From NCBI RefSeq assembly GCF_022829285.1, contig NZ_JAKSYI010000060.1, positions 1 through 64,000 of the forward strand: a DNA stretch of 64,000 bases, read 5' to 3'. Shown piece by piece: positions 17,034 through 26,283 of the stretch. The stretch's first letter is position 1, and each line of letters opens with the position of its first letter. The position numbers and the translations under genes were made by a program. The notes beneath the pieces are model-generated. The model had not been told where the DNA came from. It did not search any database and saw only the letters and a program-made list of their open reading frames with translations. Source of the stretch: Methylobacterium sp. J-078. Its GTDB lineage: Bacteria > Pseudomonadota > Alphaproteobacteria > Rhizobiales > Beijerinckiaceae.

Positions 17034-18512
17034 TCAGGTGCCGCAGAACGTCTGCAGCACCCGCTCGTGCGGCTGGGGCGGCTCGGCATAGGCCGCGAAG
17101 GCGGGCTGGTCGTCGTAAGGTCGGGCCAGAACCGTCACGAGTTCGTGGAAGGGCGCGAAGTCGTCGCGGGCGATCGCCGCCTGGATCACCGCTTCGACCC
17201 GGTGGTTGCGCGGGATGAAGGCCGGGTTGACCCCGTCCATCGCCGCCCGGCGCGCGGCCGGGTCCAGCGGCTCGGCGGCGAGCCGCGCCCGCCAGCGGGT
17301 CGCCCAGGCGTCGTACAGGCCCGGGTCGGCGAAAAGCGCGCGCACGGCCGCGTCGCCTTCCGGACCGAGGGCGGCCTGCCCGAGCCGCCGGAAGGTCAGG
17401 GTGAAATCGGCGCCCCCGGCCTGCATCGCCTCCAGCAGGGCGCGGCCGAGGTCGCCGTCCGCGTCCCGCTCCGTCGTGAGGCCGAGCTTGGCACGTAGGC
17501 CGCCGTAATAGGCCGCCTCGAACCGGGGGCCGAAGGCGGCGAGGCAATCCTGCGCCACGGCGATGCCCGCCTCGGCCTCGTGTGCCAGCAGGGGCAGGAG
17601 CGCCTCGGCGAACCGGGTCAGGTTCCAGTGCAGGATGCCCGGCTGGTTGCCGTAGGCGTAGCGGCCGTACTCGTCGATGGCGCTGAACACGGCGGAGGGC
17701 TCGTAGGCGTCGAGGAAGGCGCAGGGCCCGAAATCGATGGTCTCGCCGGAGACCGCGCAATTGTCGGTGTTCATCACCCCGTGGATGAAGCCCACGAGGA
17801 GCCAGCGCGCGACGAGGTCGGCCTGCCGCTCCACCACCCGGGTCAGCAAGGCGGCGTAGGGGTTCGGGGCCTCCGCCAGATCCGGGTCGTGCCGGCCGAT
17901 GACGTGGTCGGCCAGCGCCCGGACGCCGTCCACGTCGCCCCGCATGGCGAAGTACTGGAAGGTGCCGACGCGGATATGGCTGGTGGCGACCCGGGTCAGG
18001 ACCCCGCCGGGCAGAACCGTCTCGCGCATCACCGAATCCCCCGTGAGCACCGCCGCCAGGGCGCGGGTGCTGGGGATGCCGAGCGCCGTCATGGCCTCGC
18101 TGACGATGTATTCGCGCAGGACCGGCCCGAGGGCGGCGCGACCGTCGCCCCGCCGGGAGAACGGCGTCGGGCCCGAACCTTTCAGCTGGATATCGCGGCG
18201 CAGACCGTCGCGGCCGACGACCTCGCCGAGGAGGATCGCCCGGCCGTCGCCGAGTTGGGGCACGCGGTTGCCGAACTGGTGGCCCGCATAGGCCATCGCC
18301 AGGGGCTCGGCGCCCTCCGGCACCCGGTTGCCCGCCAGCACGGCGACGCCCTCGGGGCTCTCGAGCCAGGCGGCGTCGATCCCGAGTTCCGCGGCGAGGT
18401 CCCGGTTGACCCGGATCAGGCGCGGCGCCGCCACGGGCGTGGGATCGACCGACGCGAAGAAGTGCTCCGGCAGGCGGGCATAGGTGTTGGCGAAGGGGAT
18501 GGCGGCTGTCAT
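17034..18512 (-). CDS. selO: SelO-family protein adenylyltransferase (YdiU)
   Basis: This 492-residue pseudokinase-fold enzyme transfers AMP from ATP to Ser, Thr or Tyr of target proteins and is linked to oxidative-stress responses. Diagnostic segments are FANTYARLP at the start, [54 protein letters not shown], the active-site [27 protein letters not shown] and [22 protein letters not shown] 18512 matches the family start; an upstream in-frame ATG at 18587 adds an unconserved tail. The usual C-terminal redox CxxC/U motif is not seen; the protein ends VLQTFCGT. Confidence 0.93.
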   Translation of the reverse strand: MTAAIPFANTYARLPEHFFASVDPTPVAAPRLIRVNRDLAAELGIDAAWLESPEGVAVLAGNRVPEGAEPLAMAYAGHQFGNRVPQLGDGRAILLGEVVGRDGLRRDIQLKGSGPTPFSRRGDGRAALGPVLREYIVSEAMTALGIPSTRALAAVLTGDSVMRETVLPGGVLTRVATSHIRVGTFQYFAMRGDVDGVRALADHVIGRHDPDLAEAPNPYAALLTRVVERQADLVARWLLVGFIHGVMNTDNCAVSGETIDFGPCAFLDAYEPSAVFSAIDEYGRYAYGNQPGILHWNLTRFAEALLPLLAHEAEAGIAVAQDCLAAFGPRFEAAYYGGLRAKLGLTTERDADGDLGRALLEAMQAGGADFTLTFRRLGQAALGPEGDAAVRALFADPGLYDAWATRWRARLAAEPLDPAARRAAMDGVNPAFIPRNHRVEAVIQAAIARDDFAPFHELVTVLARPYDDQPAFAAYAEPPQPHERVLQTFCGT

Positions 18513-18617
18513 CGAGGGCTTGGGTCCCGTATGCGGCGCGGCGGGCGGCTCTGACCACGAGGTGGGGTACCGCGCAGCCGAACGCAAATCATGCCGGCTC
18601 TCGTGGCAACGGCGGCC

Positions 18618-19694
18618 TCAGCGCTCGGCGTGCCAGCCGCTCCTCCCGGATAACGCGACCCGCGCGAGGTCGGTTCGGGCGCGGCGCCCCCGCAGGATCG
18701 CACGCCCGCCGATGACCGTGACCGAGAGCACGAAGCCGGCGAGCAGGTCGGGCAGGTAGTGCCCGCCGGCCCCCAGGGTCGCCACGATGACGACGGCGTT
18801 GAGGGCGATCGCCAGGGGGCCGAGGATCGGGATCGGTGCCAGCGCCCAGGCGGTCAGCACCGCGAGGCAGACATGGAACGACGGGAACGTGACGAGGCCG
18901 CGGATGTCCTCCAGGGCCAGGACGCGCAGGGTGCCGGCGCGCAGGTGCTCCAGGGCGTCGAGGTGCCAGAGGGCGCCCAGGGTCTCGATCGAGCCGTCCG
19001 GCACGGTGGCGAGGCCATAATGCACGAAGGGCCCGGCCGCCGGCACCAGGGCGGCGACCAGCACGACCGCGAGGAGGAGCACCGCGAACATCCGCACATA
19101 GGCCCAGAGCCGGCCGACCCGAAGGGTCGCGCTGAGCGCGATCACCGTGAGGCCGACCTGCGGGCCGCTGGTGTGGTAGGCGAGGGCCAGCCACCAGGCG
19201 AGGCGCGGATGCGCCTGGAGGACCGCGCGGTAGCCCGGCCAGTCGAAGCCCAGCGCAGCCTCGGCCCGCGCCAGCCGCGCATCGGCCAGCGGCAAGGCCC
19301 AGGTGGCGGTCAGATAGTGCAGCACCGCGAGCGGCACGGTCACGGCGACGAGCGCGGCGCTCGCCAGCGCCATCGCCCGCAGCTTCGGCTCGGACAGGAC
19401 GGGGCCGAACAGGGTGGCGAGGGCGAGGAGCGCCGCCACCAGCGCCGCCGCCACGCTGAAGCCGAACGGCGCCAGGGCGATCCCGGCGCGGCGCAGCCAC
19501 ACCGCGTCGAGGACGGCCACCGCCAGGGCAAGGCCCCAGAGCGCCGGATGCGGCGCGGCCAGGGCTGCCGAGATCCGGCCGATATGGGCGACGGGTCTTG
19601 CGGGGGGGAAGCGCGTGAGCGGGATGGGGGCGGAATCGGCGAGCCAGCGGCGCGTCCCGCGCACGGGCATCGAGATCGGTGTTGCGTCGCTCAC
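18618..19694 (-). CDS. PAP2-superfamily membrane protein (phosphatase/inositolphosphotransferase-like)
   Basis: From GTG 19694 (AAGGA just upstream) the product is 358 residues with about eight hydrophobic segments. The C-terminal PAP2 signature includes VTFPSFHVCLAVLTAWAL (catalytic Ser-Phe-His) and GGHYLPDLLAGF (catalytic His with Asp), facing the periplasm in this family. Related proteins dephosphorylate lipid phosphates or transfer inositol phosphate to lipids. An earlier in-frame ATG at 19772 lacks a ribosome-binding site. The gene is divergent from the exonuclease gene. Confidence 0.8.
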   Translation of the reverse strand: MSDATPISMPVRGTRRWLADSAPIPLTRFPPARPVAHIGRISAALAAPHPALWGLALAVAVLDAVWLRRAGIALAPFGFSVAAALVAALLALATLFGPVLSEPKLRAMALASAALVAVTVPLAVLHYLTATWALPLADARLARAEAALGFDWPGYRAVLQAHPRLAWWLALAYHTSGPQVGLTVIALSATLRVGRLWAYVRMFAVLLLAVVLVAALVPAAGPFVHYGLATVPDGSIETLGALWHLDALEHLRAGTLRVLALEDIRGLVTFPSFHVCLAVLTAWALAPIPILGPLAIALNAVVIVATLGAGGHYLPDLLAGFVLSVTVIGGRAILRGRRARTDLARVALSGRSGWHAER

Positions 19695-19804
19695 CCGGGG
19701 TCCTTCGCGGTTCGTCGAAGCCGGAACTCGGCTTTGCGCGGGTTTGTTGCCCGGCATCGCTTCTTTTCCCATCCCGAGCCGGTTTCCACCCCGAGGGTCC
19801 GTCG

Positions 19805-20386
19805 TTGAGCCGCATCGCCTTCCTGGATTTCGAGGCGTCCTCGCTCGCCAGGACCAGCTACCCGATCGAGGTCGCGTGGGTGTTTGCCGAGGGCGGTTCG
19901 GAGAGCTTCCTCATCCGTCCGGCCCCAGGCTGGACCGACTGGGCGCCCGAGGCCGAGGCGGTCCACGGGCTCGCCCGGGAGCGTCTGGTGCGGGAGGGCG
20001 TGGCCCACGACTGGGTGGCGCTGCACATGCTGACAACCTTGCGCGACGTCGCCCTCTACGCCTCGGCCCCCTCCTGGGACGGGCAGTGGTTGAGCCGGCT
20101 CCTGCGCGCGGCCGGACTGCCGCGCCACGCCCTGCGGCTGAAGGCGACGGTGGAGGCGCAGCGCCGCGCGATCCTCGACGTGCTCGCGACGGGCGGCATC
20201 GCCCCGACGGCGCGCGACGCCCTGGCGGGCAAGCTCATGGCCACGCTGCGTCAGGAATCGCGGGTCGATCCGGCCCCGGAGCATCGCGCCCTGTCGGATG
20301 CGCGCCGCGAATGCCGGCGCTGGGCGCGCGCCCGGGACCGCGCCGAGGCGCTGCTGCGCGAAGCCTCCGCCGCCGCGCCGGGTTGA
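19805..20386 (+). CDS. DnaQ-like 3'-5' exonuclease
   Basis: The product, read from TTG 19805, is 193 residues and starts SRIAFLDFEASSL with the DEDD exonuclease Asp8 and Glu10. Later conserved positions are HMLTTLRDVALYASAPSWDGQWLSRLL (third acidic site) and EHRALSDARRECR (Exo III His/Asp). These indicate a DEDDh-type exonuclease acting on DNA or RNA ends. An in-frame ATG at 19679 exists but would overlap the divergent PAP2 start and add an unconserved stretch. The TTG choice is therefore inferred from homology. Confidence 0.75.
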   Translation: MSRIAFLDFEASSLARTSYPIEVAWVFAEGGSESFLIRPAPGWTDWAPEAEAVHGLARERLVREGVAHDWVALHMLTTLRDVALYASAPSWDGQWLSRLLRAAGLPRHALRLKATVEAQRRAILDVLATGGIAPTARDALAGKLMATLRQESRVDPAPEHRALSDARRECRRWARARDRAEALLREASAAAPG

Positions 20387-20392
20387 GCGCCC

Positions 20393-22876
20393 TCAGGCGG
20401 CGCCGAGATAGGCGGCCTCCAGGCCGGCATCGGCGCTGAGTTCGGCGGCCGTCCCGGCGGTGACGACGCGGCCCTGCTCCAGCACGTAGCCGCGATCGGC
20501 CACCGTCAGGGCCAGGGCCGCCATCTGGTCGACGATCAGGATGGTGACGCCCTGGTCGCGCAGGTCCGCGACCACGGCGTAGAGGGCGTTGATCATCGCG
20601 GGCGCCAGGCCGAGGGAGGGCTCGTCGAGGAGGAGGATGCGCGGGTGCGCCATCATCCCGCGGGCGATGGCCAGCATCTGCTGCTCGCCCCCCGAGAGCA
20701 GCCCGGCCCGGCTCGTCGCCCGGTCGCGCAGGCGCGGAAAGCGGGTGAGCAGCGCCTCGATCTCGGCCGGGTCGATCGGCGCCGCGCGGCCATGGGCCCC
20801 GAGGCGGATGTTCTCGATCACGGTGAGTTCGGGAAACACCTGCCGGCCCTCGGGCACCAGGGCGAGGCCGAGGCGGGCGATGGTGTGGGCGGGCAGGTGC
20901 GCGATGGCGCGGTCCTCCAGCACGATCCCGCCGGTGACCGGCCGGAGCAAGCCGGCGAGGGCCCGCATGGTCGTCGACTTGCCGGCGCCGTTGGCGCCGA
21001 GCAGCGCCACGGTCTCGCCGGGGCGGACCTGGATGGCGACGCGGTCGAGGACCGGGGCGGCGCCGTAGCCGGCGGTGAGGCCCAGGGTGGAGAGCACCGC
21101 GTCGGCGCGCGGCGTCCAGGCGGCCGCGCGGGGCCGGGCGGGCGTGTCGGCGCCGCCGAGATAGGCGCGGATCACCGCCGGGTCGCGGCGGATCGCGGCC
21201 GGGTTCCCGTAGGCGATCGGCCGCCCGGCATCCATGACCAGGATCGCGTCGGAGACGCCCATCACCAGGGGCATGTCGTGCTCCACCAGCACCACGGCGA
21301 TGCCCTGCCCGGCGATCCGGCGCAGGAGACCGCCGAGCGCGTCGGTGTCGGCCCGGGTCAGGCCGGCGGCGGGCTCGTCGAGGAGCAGGATGCGCGGGCG
21401 GCCGGCCAGCGCCCGGGCGATCTCCACGAGGCGGCAGTCGACATGGGGCAGTTCCGCCGCCGGCCGGTCGAGGTCGCCGGCATAGCCGACGAAAGCCAGC
21501 AGGGCGGCGGCGGCGGCGCGGTCCTGCCCGCCGGAGCGGCGCCGGAGGCGGCCGGGCTCGAACGCGAGGGCGACGTTGTCGAGGACGCTCAGCGAGCCGA
21601 ACAGGCGCGTGGTCTGGTAGGTGCGGGCAATGCCGGCCCGGGCGATGGCGTGGGCCGGGGCACCGGCGAGATCGCGGCCGCCGAGGCGGATTGCCCCGGC
21701 CTGCGGTCGGTAGAAGCCCGAAACCATGTTCAGCACGGTGGTCTTGCCGGCGCCGTTGGGCCCGATCAGGCTCGTCACCGCCCCGGTCTGCGCCGTGACC
21801 GAGACGCCCTCGGCCGCGCGGATGCCGCCGAAGCTGATGCCGATGCCCTCGACCACCAGGGCCTCGGCTCCGCGCTGCCCGATGAGCCGGGCGTAATCCA
21901 TCGCCGGCAGCAGGGCGCCGGTCCGCGCCCGCGGCAGCAGCCGGGCCGCGCTGCCGACGATGCCCGAGGGCACCAGCCAGAGCACCACCAGGGTGGCGAG
22001 GCCGAAGAACAGCAGCCGGTACTCGGCGAGCCCGGCAAGCGTCTCGGGCAACAGCACGGTGACGAGGGCGCCGAAGAGCGGCCCGAGCACGGTGCCGGCG
22101 CCGCCGACCACCACGGAGAGCACGAACAGGATCGACTGCGCGAAGGGAAACGAGCTCGGGGCGATGAAGAGCATGAGCGGCGGCAGCACCGCCCCGGCGA
22201 GGCCCGTCAGCGCCGCCGAGATCGCGAAGGCCAGGGTCTTCACCCGTACCGGATCGAAACCCAGGGAGGCGGCCGCCACGTCGGCGTCGCGCACCGCCCG
22301 CATCGCCCGGCCGAGGCGGCTGCGGGCGAGGCGGTGGAAGCCGTAGAGGCTGAGACCCGCACCGATCACGGCGAGAAAGGCCAGTTCGCGCTCCGCGAAG
22401 GGGAATCCGAACAGGCTCGGCCCGGCGGTGACCACGAGGCCGTTCTGGCCGCCGGTGAGCGACCCGCCCTCGATCAGGGCGTGCTCAACGATGAAGCCGA
22501 ACGCGATGGTGACCATCGCGAGGTAGGGGCCCTTCACCCGCATGGCCGGCACCGCGAGGCCGGCCCCGACGAGCCCGGAGACGAGGCCGGCGGCCGGCAG
22601 CGCGAGCCAGAAGCTCAGGCCGGCTCCGGTGAGGATCGCGCTCGCATAGGCGCCGATGGCGTAGAAGCCCGCATGCCCGAAGGAGATCAGCCCCGTCAAG
22701 CCAAGGAGGACGTTCAGCCCTGTCCCCGCCACGGTGGTCAGGGCCACCAGGGCGATGACGAAGTGGCTGTAGCCCGCCGTCAGCCCCACCAGGGCGAGGC
22801 CCGCCAGGGTGAGGGCGAGGATCGTGAGCGGCATGCTCTTCAGGAGTTCGGCCGCCGGGGCGCGCAGGGCGTTCAT
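20393..22876 (-). CDS. branched-chain amino-acid-type ABC transporter: LivM-LivG-LivF fusion
   Basis: One uninterrupted 827-residue frame encodes three usually separate subunits. Residues 1-315 are permease LivM (about eight to ten helices; GLTGLISFGHAGFYAIGAYASA at 59-80). Residues about 338-580 are ATPase LivG, with Walker A GPNGAGKTT (372-380), Walker B RILLLDEPAAGLT and H-loop VEHDM. Residues about 595-827 are ATPase LivF, with Walker A GANGAGKST (627-635), signature LSGGEQQMLAIARG and ILLLDEPSLGL. In the LivG part the signature reads LPHVDCRLVEIARAL, lacking the Gly and Gln of LPYGxQ, so one composite ATP site looks degenerate. It lies 5 bp downstream of livH. The substrate may be a branched-chain amino acid, amide or urea-like compound. 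Confidence 0.9.
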   Translation of the reverse strand: MNALRAPAAELLKSMPLTILALTLAGLALVGLTAGYSHFVIALVALTTVAGTGLNVLLGLTGLISFGHAGFYAIGAYASAILTGAGLSFWLALPAAGLVSGLVGAGLAVPAMRVKGPYLAMVTIAFGFIVEHALIEGGSLTGGQNGLVVTAGPSLFGFPFAERELAFLAVIGAGLSLYGFHRLARSRLGRAMRAVRDADVAAASLGFDPVRVKTLAFAISAALTGLAGAVLPPLMLFIAPSSFPFAQSILFVLSVVVGGAGTVLGPLFGALVTVLLPETLAGLAEYRLLFFGLATLVVLWLVPSGIVGSAARLLPRARTGALLPAMDYARLIGQRGAEALVVEGIGISFGGIRAAEGVSVTAQTGAVTSLIGPNGAGKTTVLNMVSGFYRPQAGAIRLGGRDLAGAPAHAIARAGIARTYQTTRLFGSLSVLDNVALAFEPGRLRRRSGGQDRAAAAALLAFVGYAGDLDRPAAELPHVDCRLVEIARALAGRPRILLLDEPAAGLTRADTDALGGLLRRIAGQGIAVVLVEHDMPLVMGVSDAILVMDAGRPIAYGNPAAIRRDPAVIRAYLGGADTPARPRAAAWTPRADAVLSTLGLTAGYGAAPVLDRVAIQVRPGETVALLGANGAGKSTTMRALAGLLRPVTGGIVLEDRAIAHLPAHTIARLGLALVPEGRQVFPELTVIENIRLGAHGRAAPIDPAEIEALLTRFPRLRDRATSRAGLLSGGEQQMLAIARGMMAHPRILLLDEPSLGLAPAMINALYAVVADLRDQGVTILIVDQMAALALTVADRGYVLEQGRVVTAGTAAELSADAGLEAAYLGAA

Positions 22877-22881
22877 CGGGC

Positions 22882-23751
22882 TCAGACCTTGTTGATCGCG
22901 GCGCGGCCGAGGAGCCCGTCGGGGCGCAGGGCCAGGGCCAGGATGATCACCGAGAACACCACGAGCTGGGTGTAGGTGGAGCCGAGGGTCGCAGTGACGC
23001 CGGCCTCGACGAGGCCGTAGAGGAGGCCCGCCAGAACCACGCCGGTGGCCGAGCCGATGCCGCCCAGGATCGCCACCGCGAAGGCCTTGATCCCGAACAG
23101 CGCCCCCATCTCGGCCGAGACCGAAAACAGCGGCGCGATGAGGAGGCCGGCGGCCCCGGCCAGCAGCGCCGAGAGCGCGAAGGCGCAGGCCACCGTGCGC
23201 CGGACGTCGATGCCCATCAGCCGCGCGGCGTCGGCGTTCTGCGCCACCGCCAGCAGCACCCGGCCGAGATCGGTGCGGCGGAACAGGGTCTGGATCGCCA
23301 CTGCCACCGTGAGCCCGACCACCGGAATGAGGAGCTGGAGCGGGTAGATGCCGGTGCCGAGGATCTCCACCGGCGACACCGCGAGCGACGAGGGCAGGCT
23401 GCGGGGCTCCTTGCCGAAGGTGAACAGCATCGCGTTGTCGAGGACGATGCCGCCCGCCACAGTGGCGAGCAGCCACGCGTCCGAGCCCTTCTCGACGAAG
23501 GGCCGCACCAGCAGCCGCTCGACGGTGAGGCCGAGGAACGCGCAGCCGAGAAGCGCTCCGAGGATCGCCACCGGCATCGGCCAGCCCAGGGTCACCCCGA
23601 GCGTATAGCCCAGCACCGCCCCGAGGGTGACGGCGCTCCCTTGCGCGAAGTTCACGGTGCCGGAGACCGCGTAGGTGATGTGGAAGCCGAGCGCCACGAG
23701 CCCGTACATGCTGCCGAGGCCGAGGCCGGTGATGAGCGTTCCGGTGAGCAT
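22882..23751 (-). CDS. livH: branched-chain amino-acid-type ABC transporter permease LivH
   Basis: The 289-residue inner-membrane permease starts MLTGTLITGLGLGSMYGLVALGFHITYAVSG, the LivH hallmark. It continues with NFAQGSAVTLGA and the cytoplasmic coupling region GRVLLAVAQNADAARLMGID. It pairs with the LivM part of the fusion protein to form the translocation pore. ATG 23751 fits homology; an in-frame ATG at 23793 adds an unconserved leader. It sits between livK (13 bp gap) and the fused gene in one leftward operon. Confidence 0.92.
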   Translation of the reverse strand: MLTGTLITGLGLGSMYGLVALGFHITYAVSGTVNFAQGSAVTLGAVLGYTLGVTLGWPMPVAILGALLGCAFLGLTVERLLVRPFVEKGSDAWLLATVAGGIVLDNAMLFTFGKEPRSLPSSLAVSPVEILGTGIYPLQLLIPVVGLTVAVAIQTLFRRTDLGRVLLAVAQNADAARLMGIDVRRTVACAFALSALLAGAAGLLIAPLFSVSAEMGALFGIKAFAVAILGGIGSATGVVLAGLLYGLVEAGVTATLGSTYTQLVVFSVIILALALRPDGLLGRAAINKV

Positions 23752-23764
23752 CGGCCCTGCTCCG

Positions 23765-24952
23765 TCAGTTCGTGACGGCGACGATCTCGCCATCCTTGAA
23801 GCGGGTGAAGACGTAGTCCTGGGGCCCGAGGGCGTCGTGCTGGCCCGGCGCGAAGGGCTTGTCGTAGGTCTTGATCAGGCCCGGATAGGCCGCGACCTTG
23901 TAGAAGCCGTCGCGCACTTCCGGCCCCTTGGTGGAGCCGGCGGCCTTGATCGCCAGGGCGAGCAGGTGGGTGGCGTCGTAGGCGTTGGCGATGCCCACCG
24001 CCGGGGTCACGTCGGCCATCGACTTGATCGCCGGGTACTTCTTCTTGAGGGCGTCGAGGACGGCGAGCGCCTTGGGGCTCGTATTGCCCGCGAAGGTGAA
24101 GGTCTGGATGAAGTGGACCTTGGCCGCGCTCGGCCCGGCGAGCTCGTCGAAGCGCCCGCCGGCCGGGCCCCAGTGCGAGACCACCGGCACGCTCCAGCCC
24201 ATCCGGTCGAGGGATTTGACGACCTGGGCCGAGGGCCCGACATTGCCGACGAGGAACAGGGTGTCGGCGCCGGCCTCCCGCAGGCGGGTCAGCTGGGGCA
24301 CCATGTCGAGGTCGGCGGCCTCGTACTTCTCGACGCCGGCGGCGGGCAGGTTGGCGGCCTTCAGCGCCGCGGTCAGGCCCTGCTGGTTCGACTCGCCCCA
24401 GGCGTTGTTGACCAGGATCATCCCGGGCTTCTTCGCCCCGTGCGTCTTCACCGCGTAGGCGACCAGCGCCTCGTCGACCAGGGCATCCACGGCCGAGACC
24501 CGGAAGGCGTAGTTGTCGGCGGCCCCGTTGCGGGTGATGCCGGTGCCGGCGGCCCAGGGGCCGAGGAAGGGCACCTTCATCTGGTTGGCGATGGGCACCA
24601 GCGCCATCGAGACCGGCGTGTCGAGGCCGCCGACCAGCGCCACCACGCCGACCCGCTGGATCAGCTCGCGGGCGGCGAGCACGCCCTTCGACGGGTTGGC
24701 CTCGTCGTCCCGCGCCACCAGTTCCAGGGGCCGCCCGAGCACGCCGCCGCCGGCGTTGATCTCGTCGATCGCGAGCCCGATGCCGCGCGAGATCGCCTCC
24801 CCGGACTTCGCCGACTGCCCGCTCAGCGCCGTCACGAGGCCGATGCGGATCGGCTCCTCGGCCCGAGCCCGGGCCATGAGCGGCAGGCCGAGGAGCAGGC
24901 AGGCGCCCAGGGCGAGGCGGCGGGTCAGGTGCGGCGTCGGTCGCGTGCGCAT
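23765..24952 (-). CDS. branched-chain amino-acid-type ABC transporter substrate-binding protein LivK
   Basis: The 395-residue periplasmic protein has a signal peptide (residues 1 to about 31, LALGACLLLGLPLMARARA). A Peripla_BP_6 fold follows: PIRIGLVTALSGQSAKSGEAISRGIGLAIDEINAGGGVLGR, DDEANPSKGVLAARELI, and a long C-terminal lobe ending FKDGEIVAVTN. It delivers the solute to LivH/LivM. Ligand identity cannot be read from sequence. ATG 24952 is first in the operon. The divergent SnoaL-like gene and repeat at 25073-25098 suggest shared control. Confidence 0.9.
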   Translation of the reverse strand: MRTRPTPHLTRRLALGACLLLGLPLMARARAEEPIRIGLVTALSGQSAKSGEAISRGIGLAIDEINAGGGVLGRPLELVARDDEANPSKGVLAARELIQRVGVVALVGGLDTPVSMALVPIANQMKVPFLGPWAAGTGITRNGAADNYAFRVSAVDALVDEALVAYAVKTHGAKKPGMILVNNAWGESNQQGLTAALKAANLPAAGVEKYEAADLDMVPQLTRLREAGADTLFLVGNVGPSAQVVKSLDRMGWSVPVVSHWGPAGGRFDELAGPSAAKVHFIQTFTFAGNTSPKALAVLDALKKKYPAIKSMADVTPAVGIANAYDATHLLALAIKAAGSTKGPEVRDGFYKVAAYPGLIKTYDKPFAPGQHDALGPQDYVFTRFKDGEIVAVTN

Positions 24953-25072
24953 GGGGGCTCTCCGGCAGATCATAGCCCGCCTGACCGCAACCCCCGTGCC
25001 AGCGGCTTCGGCCTTGAACTTGCTGGCAAAATGCCGGCCCGCGCCAACCCACTGCCTCACGACGCGCCAAAG

Positions 25073-25098
25073 TGCATACACTTGTTGCATGCACTTGC
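25073..25098. promoter_or_regulatory. tandem repeat, candidate GntR/FCD operator
   Basis: Two adjacent 13-bp direct repeats, TGCATACACTTGT and TGCATGCACTTGC, occupy the 187-bp divergent intergenic region between livK and the SnoaL-like gene. Each contains a near-palindromic TGCAT(A/G)CA core, resembling sites bound by FCD-type GntR proteins. A GntR/FCD regulator is encoded directly downstream. The assignment is an inference from position and symmetry. Confidence 0.5.
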
Positions 25099-25139
25099 CC
25101 GCCGTTTGCGGCAGGGAAGCGCAAAACCGGAGAGTCCCG

Positions 25140-25562
25140 ATGACCGATTCCTCAGCGCAGCCCGACGACACCACCGCCCGCGACGCCGCCAACGTCACCG
25201 CCTATCTGGAAGCCTCGATGGTGCCCGACCCCGACCGGGCGGCGACCTACATGGCACCGGGCATCACCATCGTGTTCACGGGCGGGCGCACCTTCGGCCA
25301 CCCCCGCGAGGTCACGGCCTTCAACGCCGGACGCTACGCCTGGGTGAAGAAGCGCATGGAGCGCCTCGACGTGGTGCCGGGCGACGGCATCACCACGGTC
25401 TACAGCCTCGGCACGCTCTACGGCGAATGGCCGGACGGAACGCCCTTCGAGGGCAACCGCTACGTCGACCGGTTCACGGTGCGCGACGGCCTGATCGTCA
25501 CCATGGAGGTCTGGAACGACAGCGCCGAGCGCATCCTCAGCCAGCACGGTCTGAACACGTAA
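25140..25562 (+). CDS. SnoaL-like/NTF2-family protein
   Basis: The 140-residue protein has the NTF2-like cone fold pattern: DAANVTAYLEASMVPDPDRAATYMAPGITIVFTGGR at the N-terminus, and FEGNRYVDRFTVRDGLIVTMEVWNDSAERIL at the C-terminus, typical of SnoaL-like small-molecule enzymes or binding proteins. It is divergent from the transport operon and is followed within 7 bp by the convergent GntR gene. It may therefore act on the transported compound. The reaction is unknown. Confidence 0.75.
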   Translation: MTDSSAQPDDTTARDAANVTAYLEASMVPDPDRAATYMAPGITIVFTGGRTFGHPREVTAFNAGRYAWVKKRMERLDVVPGDGITTVYSLGTLYGEWPDGTPFEGNRYVDRFTVRDGLIVTMEVWNDSAERILSQHGLNT

Positions 25563-25569
25563 GGCGCGC

Positions 25570-26283
25570 TCAGCCGCCCACGGGCTCGATATAGGGCGCG
25601 AGCAGGCGGCCGAGGTCGCGCTCCCGCGGTGGGGTCGCGACGATCCGCGCCCGCTCGGCCACCGCGTCGAGGTGGTGGTCCATCAGCGCCATGGCCCGCT
25701 CGGGTTCGCCCGCGATCAGGGCGGCGACCAGGGCGCGGTGCTCGGCGACCCCGCATTCCGCCGAATGCGGCCGGCTGTAGAGCGAGAGCACGAGGGCGCA
25801 GCGGTAGCCGAGCTCGGCCACGTAGCGCTCCAGCACGGGGCTGCCGGTCATCTGCGCGAGCAGCAGGTGAAACTCGGTGGCGAGGCGGATCGAGGCGCCG
25901 TCCGCGCCGCCCTGCGCCGCCTCCTCGCGGCCGATATGGGCATGCAGCGCGGCCTGATGCGCTTCGGTGAGACGCCCGGCGAGGCGGGCGACCACGAGGC
26001 GCTCCAGGCTGATGCGCACGTCGAAGGTGTCGCGCGCCTCCGCCCAGCTCGGGGTCGCCACCACGGCGATGCGGTTGCGCCGCAATTCCACCAGCCCCTC
26101 CCCCGCCAGCTGCCCGAGGGCCTGGCGCGCGATGGTGCGGCTGACGCCGAAGCGCTCGCCCAGGGCATCCTCCGGCAGCCGGTCGCCCGGCATGATCGCC
26201 CGTTCGACGATCGCCCGGCGCAGGGAGCGGCAGATCGAGCCCACCCGATCCCGGTTGTCCACACGTGTCGCGTCGTCCCGCAT
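25570..26283 (-). CDS. GntR-family transcriptional regulator, FCD subfamily
   Basis: From ATG 26283 (GGAGGAAG about 10 bases upstream) the product is 237 residues. A winged helix domain covers residues 15-85 (RRAIVERAIMPGDRLPEDALGERFGVSRTIARQALGQLAGEGLVE). A C-terminal FCD effector domain with metal-ligand histidines appears in TEFHLLL, AEHRALVAAL and DHHLDAV. FCD regulators respond to organic acids or amino acids and normally repress adjacent operons. The neighbouring liv operon and its tandem repeat are the probable targets. Confidence 0.88.
   Translation of the reverse strand: MRDDATRVDNRDRVGSICRSLRRAIVERAIMPGDRLPEDALGERFGVSRTIARQALGQLAGEGLVELRRNRIAVVATPSWAEARDTFDVRISLERLVVARLAGRLTEAHQAALHAHIGREEAAQGGADGASIRLATEFHLLLAQMTGSPVLERYVAELGYRCALVLSLYSRPHSAECGVAEHRALVAALIAGEPERAMALMDHHLDAVAERARIVATPPRERDLGRLLAPYIEPVGG

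Noticed and set aside
20645..22975. A plus-strand frame of about 776 codons opposite the liv fusion gene
   Set aside because: Mirror of the ABC transporter sequence; repetitive Gly/Arg/His/Ala composition and no start signal.
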